The notes beneath the pieces are model-generated. The model had not been told where the DNA came from, did not search any database, and saw nothing but the letters and a program-made list of their open reading frames with translations. A DNA stretch of 45,973 nt from Candidatus Yaniella excrementavium (GTDB lineage Bacteria > Actinomycetota > Actinomycetes > Actinomycetales > Micrococcaceae): the NCBI GenBank assembly GCA_019115865.1, contig DXCT01000097.1, positions 1 to 45,973 on the forward strand, read 5' to 3'. Below are positions 14,878 to 23,552 of the stretch, piece after piece. A program made the translations under genes and the position numbers. Every line of letters begins with the position of its first letter. Position 1 is the first letter of the stretch.

Positions 14878-16797
14878 ATGGGTGAAGAAAAGTCGCAAGA
14901 ATCAGGTTCTGCATACCGTGCAGTATTTGAACAGTCCATCCAGCAACCGGCAAAGTTTTGGCTCGAACAGGCAGATCTGCTCGATTGGCATACAGCACCC
15001 ACTCGAGGGCTCGACTTCGACGGCGCAGAATCGTGGAAATGGTATCCGGATGGCCGTCTGAACATCACCTACCAGGCCTTGGACCGCTGGGTGAAAAATG
15101 GTCGAGGCGACCAGCCTGCGCTCATCTGGGACTCGGCCATGACCGATCAGAAAATAACCTATACCTATTCCGAGCTGTTGGATCAGGTTGCTCGGTTAGC
15201 TGCGGCATTGCAAGCTCAAGGGGTCGAACACGGGGATCGGGTGCTGATCTATATGCCCATGATTCCTGAAGCATTGATTGCGATGTTGGCCGTTGCCCGC
15301 TTGGGTGCTGTGCACGTGGTGACCTTTGGCGGGTTTGCTCCCAAAGAAGTGGCCACCCGACTGGATGATGCCCAAGCCAAAGCTGTCATCGCTGCCAACG
15401 GTGGTATTGAACCTTCAAGGGCTATTCGCTATCTTCCCAACGTGGCTGAAGCGCTTGAAATAGCTGAGCACAAACCAGAAATCGTGCTCATTAAACAGCG
15501 TCCACAAATCGACGACACCATTGCCGACTTCGATTCAACCTGGTTAGATTTTGACGATCAACTGGCCACACACCAGCCCGTTGATGCGGTCCCGGTGGCC
15601 GCAACCGATCCGCTGTATCTCTTGCACACCTCAGGGACCACTTCGAAGCCAAAGGCTGTGATTCGTGATCACGGCGGATACGCTGTCGCCTGTGCCTGGT
15701 CGATTCCGCAGGTATATGATGTAGCAGCAGGCGAGACGATGTTCGTGGCTTCCGACGTCGGTTGGGTCGTGGGCCATACCTACATTGTCTATGCACCCCT
15801 GATCGCCGGAGCGACAACCGTAGTCTATGAGGGCAAACCCGTTGGCACCCCAGATGCCGGTGCATTTTGGCGCGTGGCATCGGAACACCAAGCCGCGATG
15901 ATTTTCTCCGCACCCACCGCCTACCGTGCTATCCGTGCAGCGGATCCTGAAGGGCAGCAGTGGCAAAAATACGATATGTCTGCTTTGCGCAACGTGTTCT
16001 CCGCCGGGGAGCGGCTCGATGAGGATACCTATCATTGGTTGGCCGAAGTTACGGGTAAGCCGGTGGTTGACCACTGGTGGCAGACAGAAACTGGCTGGCC
16101 GATCGTGGCGAATCTACGAGGGCTGGATCCAATGCCCATGAAACCTGGTTCGCCATCGGTCCCGGTCCCCGGCTACGACGTTGGTATCGTCAATCCACTA
16201 GGCGAACCCGTTGGCCCAGGTAGCGAGGGCAACATCGTGATCAAATTGCCGCTGCCCCCGGGCGCCATGGTGGGACTGTACGGCGAGCCAGAACGCTTCC
16301 ACTCGTCATATATGGCCGCGTTTCCTGGGTTCTACGAAACCGGTGATACCGGATATATCGACGAAGATGGCTATGTCTTTGTGCTGGGCCGCTCCGACGA
16401 CGTCATCAACGTGGCAGGTCACCGGCTGTCTACGGGCACGTTGGAATCGGTTATTGCTGATCACCCGGTCGTCGCCGAAACCGCGGTGATCGGCGTAGCA
16501 GACGGCATCAAAGGGCAAAAACCGGTGGCCTATGTAGTGTTGACCGCCGGTGCGAGCATCACACCAGAACAATTATCCAAAGAATTGGTTGCCAAAGTGC
16601 GTCACGACTTCGGTGCGGTCGCGGCTTTCCGGGACGTTGAAGTTGTTTCAGCACTGCCAAAAACCCGTTCCGGGAAAATCCTGCGACGCACGATGCGTTC
16701 AATTGTCGAAGGCGAGGAGTTTTCTGCGCCTGCGACTATCGATGATCCAGATGTGCTTGAATCCTTTGCCGGACAAACCCGACGCTGGAAGCACTAG
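14878..16797 (+). CDS. prpE: Propionyl-CoA / acetyl-CoA synthetase (AMP-forming)
   Basis: The enzyme activates a short-chain acid with ATP and CoA through an acyl-AMP. The 639-residue product has the AMP-binding motif LHTSGTTSKPKA, the YETGDTGY block and the catalytic lysine motif RSGKILRR near the C-terminus. The opening SAYRAVFEQSIQQPAKFW is closer to PrpE than to AcsA, but acetate cannot be excluded. GAAGGAG before the ATG at 14878 fixes the start. Its stop overlaps the stop of the convergent pcaR through CTAG. It could recover acyl acids alongside the aromatic pathway. The palindrome upstream suggests specific control. Confidence 0.88.
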   Translation: MGEEKSQESGSAYRAVFEQSIQQPAKFWLEQADLLDWHTAPTRGLDFDGAESWKWYPDGRLNITYQALDRWVKNGRGDQPALIWDSAMTDQKITYTYSELLDQVARLAAALQAQGVEHGDRVLIYMPMIPEALIAMLAVARLGAVHVVTFGGFAPKEVATRLDDAQAKAVIAANGGIEPSRAIRYLPNVAEALEIAEHKPEIVLIKQRPQIDDTIADFDSTWLDFDDQLATHQPVDAVPVAATDPLYLLHTSGTTSKPKAVIRDHGGYAVACAWSIPQVYDVAAGETMFVASDVGWVVGHTYIVYAPLIAGATTVVYEGKPVGTPDAGAFWRVASEHQAAMIFSAPTAYRAIRAADPEGQQWQKYDMSALRNVFSAGERLDEDTYHWLAEVTGKPVVDHWWQTETGWPIVANLRGLDPMPMKPGSPSVPVPGYDVGIVNPLGEPVGPGSEGNIVIKLPLPPGAMVGLYGEPERFHSSYMAAFPGFYETGDTGYIDEDGYVFVLGRSDDVINVAGHRLSTGTLESVIADHPVVAETAVIGVADGIKGQKPVAYVVLTAGASITPEQLSKELVAKVRHDFGAVAAFRDVEVVSALPKTRSGKILRRTMRSIVEGEEFSAPATIDDPDVLESFAGQTRRWKH

Positions 16798-17552
16798 AGA
16801 GCGTTGGAGACCTCATCGGCTGCTGCTTGCAAGGCTGGTAGTAGTTCGGTGAGGTCTTCGGGTGTATGTCGAGTCACCGCAACAGAGGTGTTCATCGCAG
16901 CAACGGTTTCCCCCGCCCGGTTGCGAATCGGAACTGCCACGGAAGCTAGACCGACTTCGAGTTCTTCTGTGACCACGGCATAGCCTTGAGCTCGAATTTC
17001 GGCAATCTCGCTTCTGAGCCACGTTGGGTCAGTCATCGTGTAATCGGTGACTTCAGCCAGATCTGCCTGTGCAAAATACGATTCCAGCTCAGCTGCAGAT
17101 AACCCCGCCAATAGCACACGCCCCATCGACGTGGCATAAGCGGGGAATCGCGTCCCAACCGTGATATTGATCCGCATGATCGAGGTCGTTTCTTGCCGAG
17201 CAATGTAGACGACGTCGGTGCCATCCAGTACCGATGCCGACGTAGATTGGTCTAGCTGCTTCGACAGGTGCGCCAAGACCGGATCGATCAATTCGACCAG
17301 CGGCTGCGAGGATAAGTACGCAAACCCCAGGTTCATAACTTTCGGTGTGAGTCGAAACGTTTTGTCGTTAGTCCGCATATAGCCCAGTGATACCAGCGTG
17401 TGAAGGAACCGCCGCACGGTCGCTCGGGAGAGACCGGTCGCCTCCGCGACCTCGGTGAGGGTCATCGTTGGCGTTTGCCCGAAGGCCTCGATGACTTCGA
17501 GACCCCGGGCAAACGACTGGACGAACAGACCCGTATTACTTGCTGGTTGCAT
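16794..17552 (-). CDS. pcaR: IclR-family regulator of the pca genes (PcaR-like)
   Basis: The 252-residue product has an N-terminal winged helix (LTEVAEATGLSRATVRRFL, about residues 32-50) and an IclR effector domain ending in a GLASVAVPIRN block. It is the last gene of pcaF-I-J-R and starts inside the end of pcaJ, 14 bases before the pcaJ stop, so it is translationally coupled. PcaR/PcaU-type regulators respond to 3-oxoadipate or protocatechuate. Two boxes resembling the PcaR site lie before pcaF. A TTG one codon upstream of the ATG is an alternative start. The name rests on family and position. Confidence 0.88.
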   Translation of the reverse strand: MQPASNTGLFVQSFARGLEVIEAFGQTPTMTLTEVAEATGLSRATVRRFLHTLVSLGYMRTNDKTFRLTPKVMNLGFAYLSSQPLVELIDPVLAHLSKQLDQSTSASVLDGTDVVYIARQETTSIMRINITVGTRFPAYATSMGRVLLAGLSAAELESYFAQADLAEVTDYTMTDPTWLRSEIAEIRAQGYAVVTEELEVGLASVAVPIRNRAGETVAAMNTSVAVTRHTPEDLTELLPALQAAADEVSNAL

Positions 17553-18192
17553 CAACGAATTCGATATCCGACTTCGAGGTGAGCTCCTCGAAGCTCAAAC
17601 CAAACAGGGCAAGCACCTCAACGGTGCCCGAGGCTGAGAGTTCGAATATGCCATGATCGGTGTACACACGAGAAACACAGCCTACTCCGGTCAGCGGATA
17701 CGTGGCTTCTGGCACCAGTTTGATGTCGCCGTCACGCGTGAACAGGTTCATCATCACGAAAACCCGTTTGGCGCCGATGGCTAAGTCCATGGCCCCACCA
17801 ACCGCAGGGATCGCATCTTCAGCACCTGTGTGCCAGTTGGCCAGGTCACCGGTTGCCGAAACCTGGAATGCCCCCAGGACACAGACGTCGAGGTGACCGC
17901 CGCGCATAATCGCAAATGAGTCAGCCTGGTGGAAGAACGCCGCCCCTTGGGTTTCAGTGACCGGGATCTTGCCGGCATTGATCAGGTCAACGTCAACTTC
18001 ACTTTCCTCGGCAGCCCGGCCCATACCCAGCATGCCATTTTCGGTGTGCAACGTGACATCGTGTTCAGCGGTCAGGTAGTTGGACACCAAGGTCGGCTGT
18101 CCGATCCCGAGGTTGACGAAAGAACCGGCTTCAATGTCATCGGCAACGAACTCTGCCAGGGTGTTACGGTCAACTTTTTCGCTACGTAGCAT
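17536..18192 (-). CDS. pcaJ: 3-oxoadipate CoA-transferase, subunit B
   Basis: With PcaI it moves CoA from succinyl-CoA to 3-oxoadipate in the beta-ketoadipate pathway. The 218-residue product shows VNLGIGQPTLVSNYL and the catalytic glutamate in HTENGMLGMG. The MDLAIGAKRV block is typical of subunit B. Its ATG overlaps the pcaI stop by one base (TAATG), which gives equal translation of both subunits. It is followed by pcaR. Confidence 0.95.
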   Translation of the reverse strand: MLRSEKVDRNTLAEFVADDIEAGSFVNLGIGQPTLVSNYLTAEHDVTLHTENGMLGMGRAAEESEVDVDLINAGKIPVTETQGAAFFHQADSFAIMRGGHLDVCVLGAFQVSATGDLANWHTGAEDAIPAVGGAMDLAIGAKRVFVMMNLFTRDGDIKLVPEATYPLTGVGCVSRVYTDHGIFELSASGTVEVLALFGLSFEELTSKSDIEFVDATSK

Positions 18193-18899
18193 TACTTCGC
18201 TCCTTGTGCACGTTCGCGTGCGGCCAGTTCAGTGGACTGCGTTTCAACGGCAACCAGCACATCGGTGTAAATCGACGGGGTCACAATATTTTCTGGATCA
18301 AGGCTTCCGGTGGGCAGAACCTCTTCAACCTGCGCAATGGTTTGCTTGGCAGCGGTGGCCATGACCGGGCCGAAATTGCGGGCCGTCTTACGGTAGACCA
18401 GGTTGCCCTTCTCGTCAGCTTGGAATGCTTTGATCAGCGCTACATCACCATGGATCGGGTACTCGAGCACGTAATGGCGACCACTGATCTCACGGACTTC
18501 CTTGCCCTCAGCAAGTCTGGTGCCGTAACCGGTCGGGGTGAAGAATGCGCCAATACCAGCGCCGGCGGCACGTAAACGCTCTGCGAGGTTGCCCTGCGGC
18601 ACAAGTTCCAGTTCAATATCGCCGGCACGGTATGCCTCATCGAAATGCCAGGAGTCCGATTGGCGTGGGAACGAACAAATAATTTTGTTCACGCGGCGTT
18701 CTTTGATCAACAGTGCCAACCCAGCATCGGCTTGGCCAGCGTTGTTGTTGACGACGGTCAGGTCCTTCGCACCCGAGTCCAACAGGGCCTCAATAAGTTC
18801 CATGGGCTGGCCGGCATCGCCAAAACCACCCATGAGTACCGTTGAACCGTCAGAGATATTGGCGACCGCATCGGCTGCAGTATCTACAATCTTTGTCAT
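18192..18899 (-). CDS. pcaI: 3-oxoadipate CoA-transferase, subunit A
   Basis: The 235-residue product has the subunit A signature VLMGGFGDAGQPMELIEAL, then NNNAGQADAGLALLI and the GYGTRLAEGKEV loop. It pairs with PcaJ. AAAGGA lies seven bases before the ATG at 18899; longer in-frame starts run into pcaF and have no ribosome site. The gene lies ten bases after the pcaF stop. Confidence 0.95.
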   Translation of the reverse strand: MTKIVDTAADAVANISDGSTVLMGGFGDAGQPMELIEALLDSGAKDLTVVNNNAGQADAGLALLIKERRVNKIICSFPRQSDSWHFDEAYRAGDIELELVPQGNLAERLRAAGAGIGAFFTPTGYGTRLAEGKEVREISGRHYVLEYPIHGDVALIKAFQADEKGNLVYRKTARNFGPVMATAAKQTIAQVEEVLPTGSLDPENIVTPSIYTDVLVAVETQSTELAARERAQGAK

Positions 18900-18909
18900 A
18901 TCGTTTCCT

Positions 18910-20103
18910 TTACTCAGTGGCGTCTTCGTTTTCAACCACCATGGCAACACCCTGGCCCACACCAACACACAGCGCGGCCAGACCCCAGCGGCGGTTTTCA
19001 GCTTTCAAACGGCGTGCCAAGGTACCTAACACACGGGAACCAGAAGCGCCCAGTGGGTGGCCCAGTGCAATGGCACCACCCCAGGCGTTCACACGTTCAT
19101 CATCCAGGGCAATACCCCAAGAATCTAGGTTGACCAACACTTGTGCGGCGAAGGCTTCGTTGAGTTCGATGGCTCCGACCTGGTCCCAGGTAATACCGGC
19201 ACGTTCCAGTGCCAGATTGGCGGCTGGCACCGGTGCTTCGCCAAAGTACTGTGGTTCGTTGGCGGCGACGCCGCGTGAGACGACGCGAACCAGTGGGTCA
19301 GCTCCCAGCGTGGTGGCAGCTTGTTCTGAACCCATCAGGACCACGCCGGCGCCGTCGTTCATTGATGACGCGTTGCCGGCGGTAACGGTCCCATTTTCTT
19401 TCCGGAACACGGTCCGCAGGCCAGACAGTGTATCGACGGTGGTTTCGGGGCGAATGGTTTCGTCGCGGGTGACCTCATCGATAGGCACGACAAGGTTGTC
19501 GTAGTGGCCGGCTTCCCAGGCGGCATTGGCGCGCTGGTGTGACAAGGCGGCGTATTGGTCTTGGCGCTGGCGGGACACGTCGTATTTTTCAACGAGTTGT
19601 TCGGTGGCTTCACCAAGTGAAACAGTCCATTCCTTGGGCATGTCCGGGTTGATCAGACGCCAGCCCAAAGTGGTGGAAACCATCTGGCTGTTGCCGGCTG
19701 GATAGGCGCGTTCTGGCTTGGGCACAACATAGGGGGCACGCGACATGGATTCGGTTCCACCGGTGATTACCAGTTGGTTGTCACCGGCGCCGATCGAATA
19801 GCTGCCGTGAAAAGCGGCGTCCAAGGACGAGCCGCACAATCGATTGACGGTCACCGCCGGGATAGACGTCGGGAGTCCGGCGAGAAGGGTCGCCATGCGG
19901 GCAACATTGCGGTTTTCTTCGCCGGCGCCGTTGGCATTACCAAAGACGACGTCATCGATAGCGTTGCGATCCAGGTTTGGATAACGCTCGACTAATTTTG
20001 TGATGACGGTTGCGGCGAGATCATCTGGCCGGACGCCGGCGAGGCCACCGCCAAGTCGACCAAAGGGGGTGCGTAGTGCGTCATAGATATATACCTGCTG
20101 CAT
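18910..20103 (-). CDS. pcaF: 3-oxoadipyl-CoA thiolase
   Basis: The enzyme cleaves 3-oxoadipyl-CoA with CoA to succinyl-CoA and acetyl-CoA, the last step of the pathway. The 397-residue product has the thiolase nucleophile in NRLCGSSLDAA (about residue 90), the histidine in ALGHPLGASGSR, and the second cysteine in ALCVGVGQG. The opening VYIYDALRTPFGRLGG and the downstream pcaIJ mark it as PcaF rather than a general acetyl-CoA acetyltransferase. GGAAGGA before the ATG at 20103 fixes the start. It leads an operon with its own promoter carrying PcaR-like boxes. Confidence 0.94.
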   Translation of the reverse strand: MQQVYIYDALRTPFGRLGGGLAGVRPDDLAATVITKLVERYPNLDRNAIDDVVFGNANGAGEENRNVARMATLLAGLPTSIPAVTVNRLCGSSLDAAFHGSYSIGAGDNQLVITGGTESMSRAPYVVPKPERAYPAGNSQMVSTTLGWRLINPDMPKEWTVSLGEATEQLVEKYDVSRQRQDQYAALSHQRANAAWEAGHYDNLVVPIDEVTRDETIRPETTVDTLSGLRTVFRKENGTVTAGNASSMNDGAGVVLMGSEQAATTLGADPLVRVVSRGVAANEPQYFGEAPVPAANLALERAGITWDQVGAIELNEAFAAQVLVNLDSWGIALDDERVNAWGGAIALGHPLGASGSRVLGTLARRLKAENRRWGLAALCVGVGQGVAMVVENEDATE

Positions 20104-20133
20104 GGTTCCTTCCAAGCCTGAAGTAAAACTTTC

Positions 20134-20170
20134 GGTTCGCTAGGCGAACGATGGTTCACTGTGCGATACT
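20134..20170 (-). promoter_or_regulatory. Two PcaR-like operator boxes before pcaF
   Basis: GTTCGCTAGGCGAAC at 20135-20149 is a near-perfect palindrome. A second copy, GTTCACTGTGCGATA, begins at 20154, exactly 19 bp further. From memory, the PcaR site of Pseudomonas is GTTCGATAATCGCAC, which has the same GTTCG-N5-CGNAC form. The boxes lie 30-65 bases before the pcaF start, overlapping the likely promoter. A 19-bp step would put two dimers on one face of the helix. Confidence 0.6.
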
Positions 20171-20230
20171 TTGAGTTTAGCCGATGCGACCGTTGTGCGG
20201 AAGGGGGTGGTCATAAATGCGTTCGAGGCG

Positions 20231-20267
20231 AAAAAATCCGGGCCCATCAAGTGATCGGCCCGGATTT
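20231..20267 (-). terminator. Terminator after pcaL
   Basis: AAATCCGGGCC at 20234-20244 pairs with 20257-20267 across a 12-base loop. On the minus strand the stem is followed by T's, directly after the pcaL stop. It separates the pobA-pcaHGBL unit from pcaFIJR. Confidence 0.85.
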
Positions 20268-20280
20268 GTAGAGTCGCGAT

Positions 20281-21480
20281 TTACGCTTCTTCGGCTTCGA
20301 ATTCTGACAGTGCTTGCTTGGCGACAGAGAATGCCACATTAGCGGCCGGTACAGAGCAGTAGATCGCTGTTTGTAGCAAGATCTCTTTGATTTCGTCGAC
20401 GCTGAGTCCATTGCGACGTGCAGCTTTGACATGCATGGCCAGCTCATCCCAGTACTTGCCGGCCACCATTGCGGTCAGTGTGACGGCTGAACGCATCCGA
20501 CGGTCCAGACCGGGGCGGGTCCAAATGGTGCCCCACGCATAGCGGGTGATCATTTCTTGAAAGTCCCGGGTGAAATCGTCGATATTTGCGTTGGCACGGT
20601 CAACGTGTGCGTCTGACAACACCTGACGACGGACAGCCATCCCGGCATCGTACACGTGCGTGGTGGTTTCTTCATCAGAGGGCTGGTCCACGAGCTGGCC
20701 CGAGAAGAAGGCATGCAGAATTTGTGCGGTACCTGCTGGATCTTCGGTTGGGGCCTGGTGTGCCACGTTATCGAGGACCGCCATCTGACCGTGCTGCACA
20801 GTGGCGGCCACCTTCTGAGCGTGCTCGGGTGGTGAGACCGGGTCGACTTCCCCGACCAGCGCCAACAGTGGCGTTTCAATCTCGGCTAGCTGATCGGTCA
20901 TGTCAAAGTGCGACAGGGCGATCGAAGCGTGCGCGTAGGAGTGACGATCTGCATTTTGGAGGGAGTGCAACAGCGCGGTGGCCTCGGTCGGATGCGCGTC
21001 GATGAAGCCTTGGGCAAACCACGTTTTCGCAGAACGTTCCACCATGGCCGGAGTACCCGCCGTCGAAACATATTCGGCGCGTTCCTGCCAGGCTTCCGGG
21101 GTGCCAAATTTTGGTGACGAGCACACCATCGCTACGCGTTCAAAGACATCGCCGTGGTTTGCTGCGATGCGCTGTGCGACCGCCCCAGACAGTGAGACTC
21201 CGGCGAAATAAGCTTTTCGATCAGTACCGTCAACAGCTTCCGAAGCTAAACGTGCTGCAATATTGGCGAGATCACCGATTTCCCACTGCTCGGTCGAGGC
21301 GTTAGAGCGTCCGTGGCCGGGCAGGTCATAACCGATGATTTCATAGTCGTTAGCTAGCAGTTGCGCGGCTTTGCCCCAGAGGGGTTCCACAGCGGTCCCA
21401 ATACCGGGCCCAAGCACAAGCAGTGGTTTGGCGGGATTATGGTCGGTGAATTGAATACCAGCGATTTTTGGTTCGGTCAT
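20281..21480 (-). CDS. pcaL: Fused 3-oxoadipate enol-lactonase and 4-carboxymuconolactone decarboxylase
   Basis: The 399-residue protein carries out two successive steps. The N-terminal alpha/beta hydrolase (about residues 1-255, PcaD) has the nucleophile motif GVSLSG with Ser96, an acid in GEVDPVSPPEH, and the histidine in NVAHQAPTEDP. The C-terminal part (about 275-399, PcaC) contains the decarboxylase helices WTRPGLDRRMRSAVTLTAM and HVKAARRNGLSVDEIKEILL. The order D then C is as described for actinobacterial PcaL. The ATG at 21480 overlaps the pcaB stop as ATGA; a GTG three codons upstream is less likely. Confidence 0.95.
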   Translation of the reverse strand: MTEPKIAGIQFTDHNPAKPLLVLGPGIGTAVEPLWGKAAQLLANDYEIIGYDLPGHGRSNASTEQWEIGDLANIAARLASEAVDGTDRKAYFAGVSLSGAVAQRIAANHGDVFERVAMVCSSPKFGTPEAWQERAEYVSTAGTPAMVERSAKTWFAQGFIDAHPTEATALLHSLQNADRHSYAHASIALSHFDMTDQLAEIETPLLALVGEVDPVSPPEHAQKVAATVQHGQMAVLDNVAHQAPTEDPAGTAQILHAFFSGQLVDQPSDEETTTHVYDAGMAVRRQVLSDAHVDRANANIDDFTRDFQEMITRYAWGTIWTRPGLDRRMRSAVTLTAMVAGKYWDELAMHVKAARRNGLSVDEIKEILLQTAIYCSVPAANVAFSVAKQALSEFEAEEA

Positions 21481-22883
21481 GAGCTCCACTTTCTATAACG
21501 CGAATGTACTTCTGCCACGATACTCGCAGCACCTCCCGTGTAGCCGGAAGGATCCAACATCTTTTCAATAGCTTCCACGGTGACGACTGCCTCTGGCAGC
21601 TGCTCCACCAGGGCGTGGGCCAGATCGTCGCCATTGGCCATGGCTGTTGTACTGATCGTCTCCACAAGATGCTTGCCTTTCCCGCTTTCGGCTGCACCGT
21701 GCGCCTCAACGATGGGCGCCAACCACTGCGTCAGGCGCCCTAGGAATACCGCATCGCCGTGGATTGCAAGATTATGCCGCATCGCTTCGGGGTGGACTGC
21801 TAACCCGTCGCTAAGTTCCGCGAGTATCTCACTGACCGCGCCGGTGGCGCGCAGCAGCCCGCGAAAGGCGGACCACTCGGTATGCCAACCGCCGTCGGCG
21901 CGTTCTGCGGTATTCGAGATGACACCGGTTTGCAGGGTGTTCAGGTAACCGCTGGCTTCCTGGGCCGCATGTTTGAGGCGAATCGACAGCACCGGGTTAT
22001 TCTTATGCGGCATCGCAGAGGAGCCACCACGACCGGGTTTGGTCGGCTCAGCCAGTTCGGCATTTTCGGCTTGCACCGACGTCAGCACATCATTGGCGAG
22101 TTTCGCAGCGGCCGCAGTCACCTGAAATGCCACTTGGCCCAGCTGGAGAACAGGGATGCGATTGGCATGCCAGACCGGCGCTGAAACGAGGTTGAGTTCC
22201 TCGGCTAGCAGATCGCGCTGACGAACTACCAGTCCCATAGGATCGTCTTCGGGCTGCTCTGCTTTGAAATAGTCCACCCACCAGGTTGAGGTGCCGACTG
22301 CGCCGCCCCACTGTAGCGGCAGATTGCACACCACGTTCTCAAAATGTTGTCCGGCGCTACCCAGCGCTTCGATCCATTGCGAAACGCGGTAACCGAAAGT
22401 AATAGGTTGGGCATGTTGATCTAATGAGCGCCCGATCATCACGGTGTGCGCATGGTCGCTGGCTAGTGTTGAAAGCTGACGAACTGCCGTTTTGAGGTTT
22501 GTCAGAATATGTTCACCGCTTCGAGCTGCTAGCAGCATCAAGGCGGTATCAATAATGTCCTGGGAGGTCGCACCGCGGTGCACGTACTGACCGACCTCAG
22601 GCAGCTGGGTAGTAACCTTATTTCGTAGCGCGCGCAGCAGCGGGATCAGGGCATTTGCGCCGTTAGGGGTTTGTGCTGCAATGGCCAGCAGATCGTAGTC
22701 GTCTATTCGACTGGCCTCGGCCACGGCGTCGTTAAGCGTTGCCGGCGCAGTACCAAACCGAACTTGGGCCCGACACCAGGCGGCCTCAACATCAAGCATG
22801 GCCTGGCCGAATGCGGTGTCCGAAGTGAGCTCGGCGGCACGGGTGCCGGCCCAGGCGGGGTTGAGCAAGCCGAAATCGTCCAC
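21477..22883 (-). CDS. pcaB: 3-carboxy-cis,cis-muconate cycloisomerase
   Basis: The enzyme lactonises the ring-cleavage product to 4-carboxymuconolactone. The 468-residue product belongs to the fumarase/aspartase superfamily; the signature loop is GGSSAMPHKNNPVLS, and GATSQDIIDTALML and RSLDQHAQPITFG mark the other active-site segments. The GTG start at 22883 is chosen because AAAGGA lies eight bases upstream and the N-terminus DDFGLLNPAWAGT fits the family. An in-frame upstream ATG at 22934 lies in the hairpin region. It overlaps pcaL by four bases. Confidence 0.95.
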   Translation of the reverse strand: MDDFGLLNPAWAGTRAAELTSDTAFGQAMLDVEAAWCRAQVRFGTAPATLNDAVAEASRIDDYDLLAIAAQTPNGANALIPLLRALRNKVTTQLPEVGQYVHRGATSQDIIDTALMLLAARSGEHILTNLKTAVRQLSTLASDHAHTVMIGRSLDQHAQPITFGYRVSQWIEALGSAGQHFENVVCNLPLQWGGAVGTSTWWVDYFKAEQPEDDPMGLVVRQRDLLAEELNLVSAPVWHANRIPVLQLGQVAFQVTAAAAKLANDVLTSVQAENAELAEPTKPGRGGSSAMPHKNNPVLSIRLKHAAQEASGYLNTLQTGVISNTAERADGGWHTEWSAFRGLLRATGAVSEILAELSDGLAVHPEAMRHNLAIHGDAVFLGRLTQWLAPIVEAHGAAESGKGKHLVETISTTAMANGDDLAHALVEQLPEAVVTVEAIEKMLDPSGYTGGAASIVAEVHSRYRKWSS

Positions 22884-22915
22884 GAGAGTGTTCCTTTGCT
22901 TGGGGTTAGACACAA

Positions 22916-22947
22916 CGATACCCGCCCGGTTCAACGAGCGGGTATCG
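22916..22947. terminator. Hairpin between pcaG and pcaB
   Basis: CGATACCCGC at 22916-22925 pairs perfectly with GCGGGTATCG at 22938-22947. It lies in the 75-base gap between pcaG and pcaB. The run of T after it is poor, so partial termination or message stabilisation is more likely than a full stop. Confidence 0.5.
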
Positions 22948-22958
22948 AAAGTACAAAC

Positions 22959-23552
22959 CTACGGTTTTGGATAGTCCATACCGGGATAGCTAAAAAATAC
23001 GGTTTCGTTCTTGCCCTGCAGATGGATGTCGAAGAGTAAGCGTTTACCGTCGCGTTTGGCAATCAGAGTGGCTGCGCGATCGCCCAGTGCCGACAGCGTC
23101 GCGTCGTCTGCTAAGCCTTCGGTTTCTGGAATGTAGGCGCGGGTGTGCAGTTTATTCAACAGGCCGCGGGCAAAAACGACGACGTGAATGAAGGGTGCCT
23201 TGCCCTGGTCAGTGGCGCCTGGTTGGATGGTGGTGAACCGGTAGGTGCCCACGTTATCGGTGGTAGCTCGACCCCAACCGGTGAACGCAAATGGGTCACG
23301 GATCAGTGAACCATCCTGGTTGGGGATGTTGCCGTGTTCATCCGCCTGCCAGATTTCGATCATGGCATCGGGGATCGGGGTGCCTTCACCGTCATAGACG
23401 GTACCGATCAATTGGACCGCCCGATCATCCGCTGGTGGTACCAGGTTCTGGCCATCTTCGAATGGCAGGTGGACTTGTTCGGCAGCGTTAAAGTAGCCGA
23501 AAAAGGGGCCAATGGTTTGGCCCGGCGTTGGGGTCAGATCATTAGTGGTCAT
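22959..23552 (-). CDS. pcaG: Protocatechuate 3,4-dioxygenase, alpha subunit
   Basis: The 197-residue subunit begins with the TPGQTIGPFFGY block and has the intradiol-dioxygenase core VQLIGTVYDGEGTPIPDAMIEIWQ up to the family barrel. Together with PcaH it opens the protocatechuate ring between the hydroxyl groups. The alpha subunit does not supply the iron ligands. GGAGG nine bases before the ATG fits. The ATG lies inside the last codons of pcaH. Confidence 0.96.
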   Translation of the reverse strand: MTTNDLTPTPGQTIGPFFGYFNAAEQVHLPFEDGQNLVPPADDRAVQLIGTVYDGEGTPIPDAMIEIWQADEHGNIPNQDGSLIRDPFAFTGWGRATTDNVGTYRFTTIQPGATDQGKAPFIHVVVFARGLLNKLHTRAYIPETEGLADDATLSALGDRAATLIAKRDGKRLLFDIHLQGKNETVFFSYPGMDYPKP

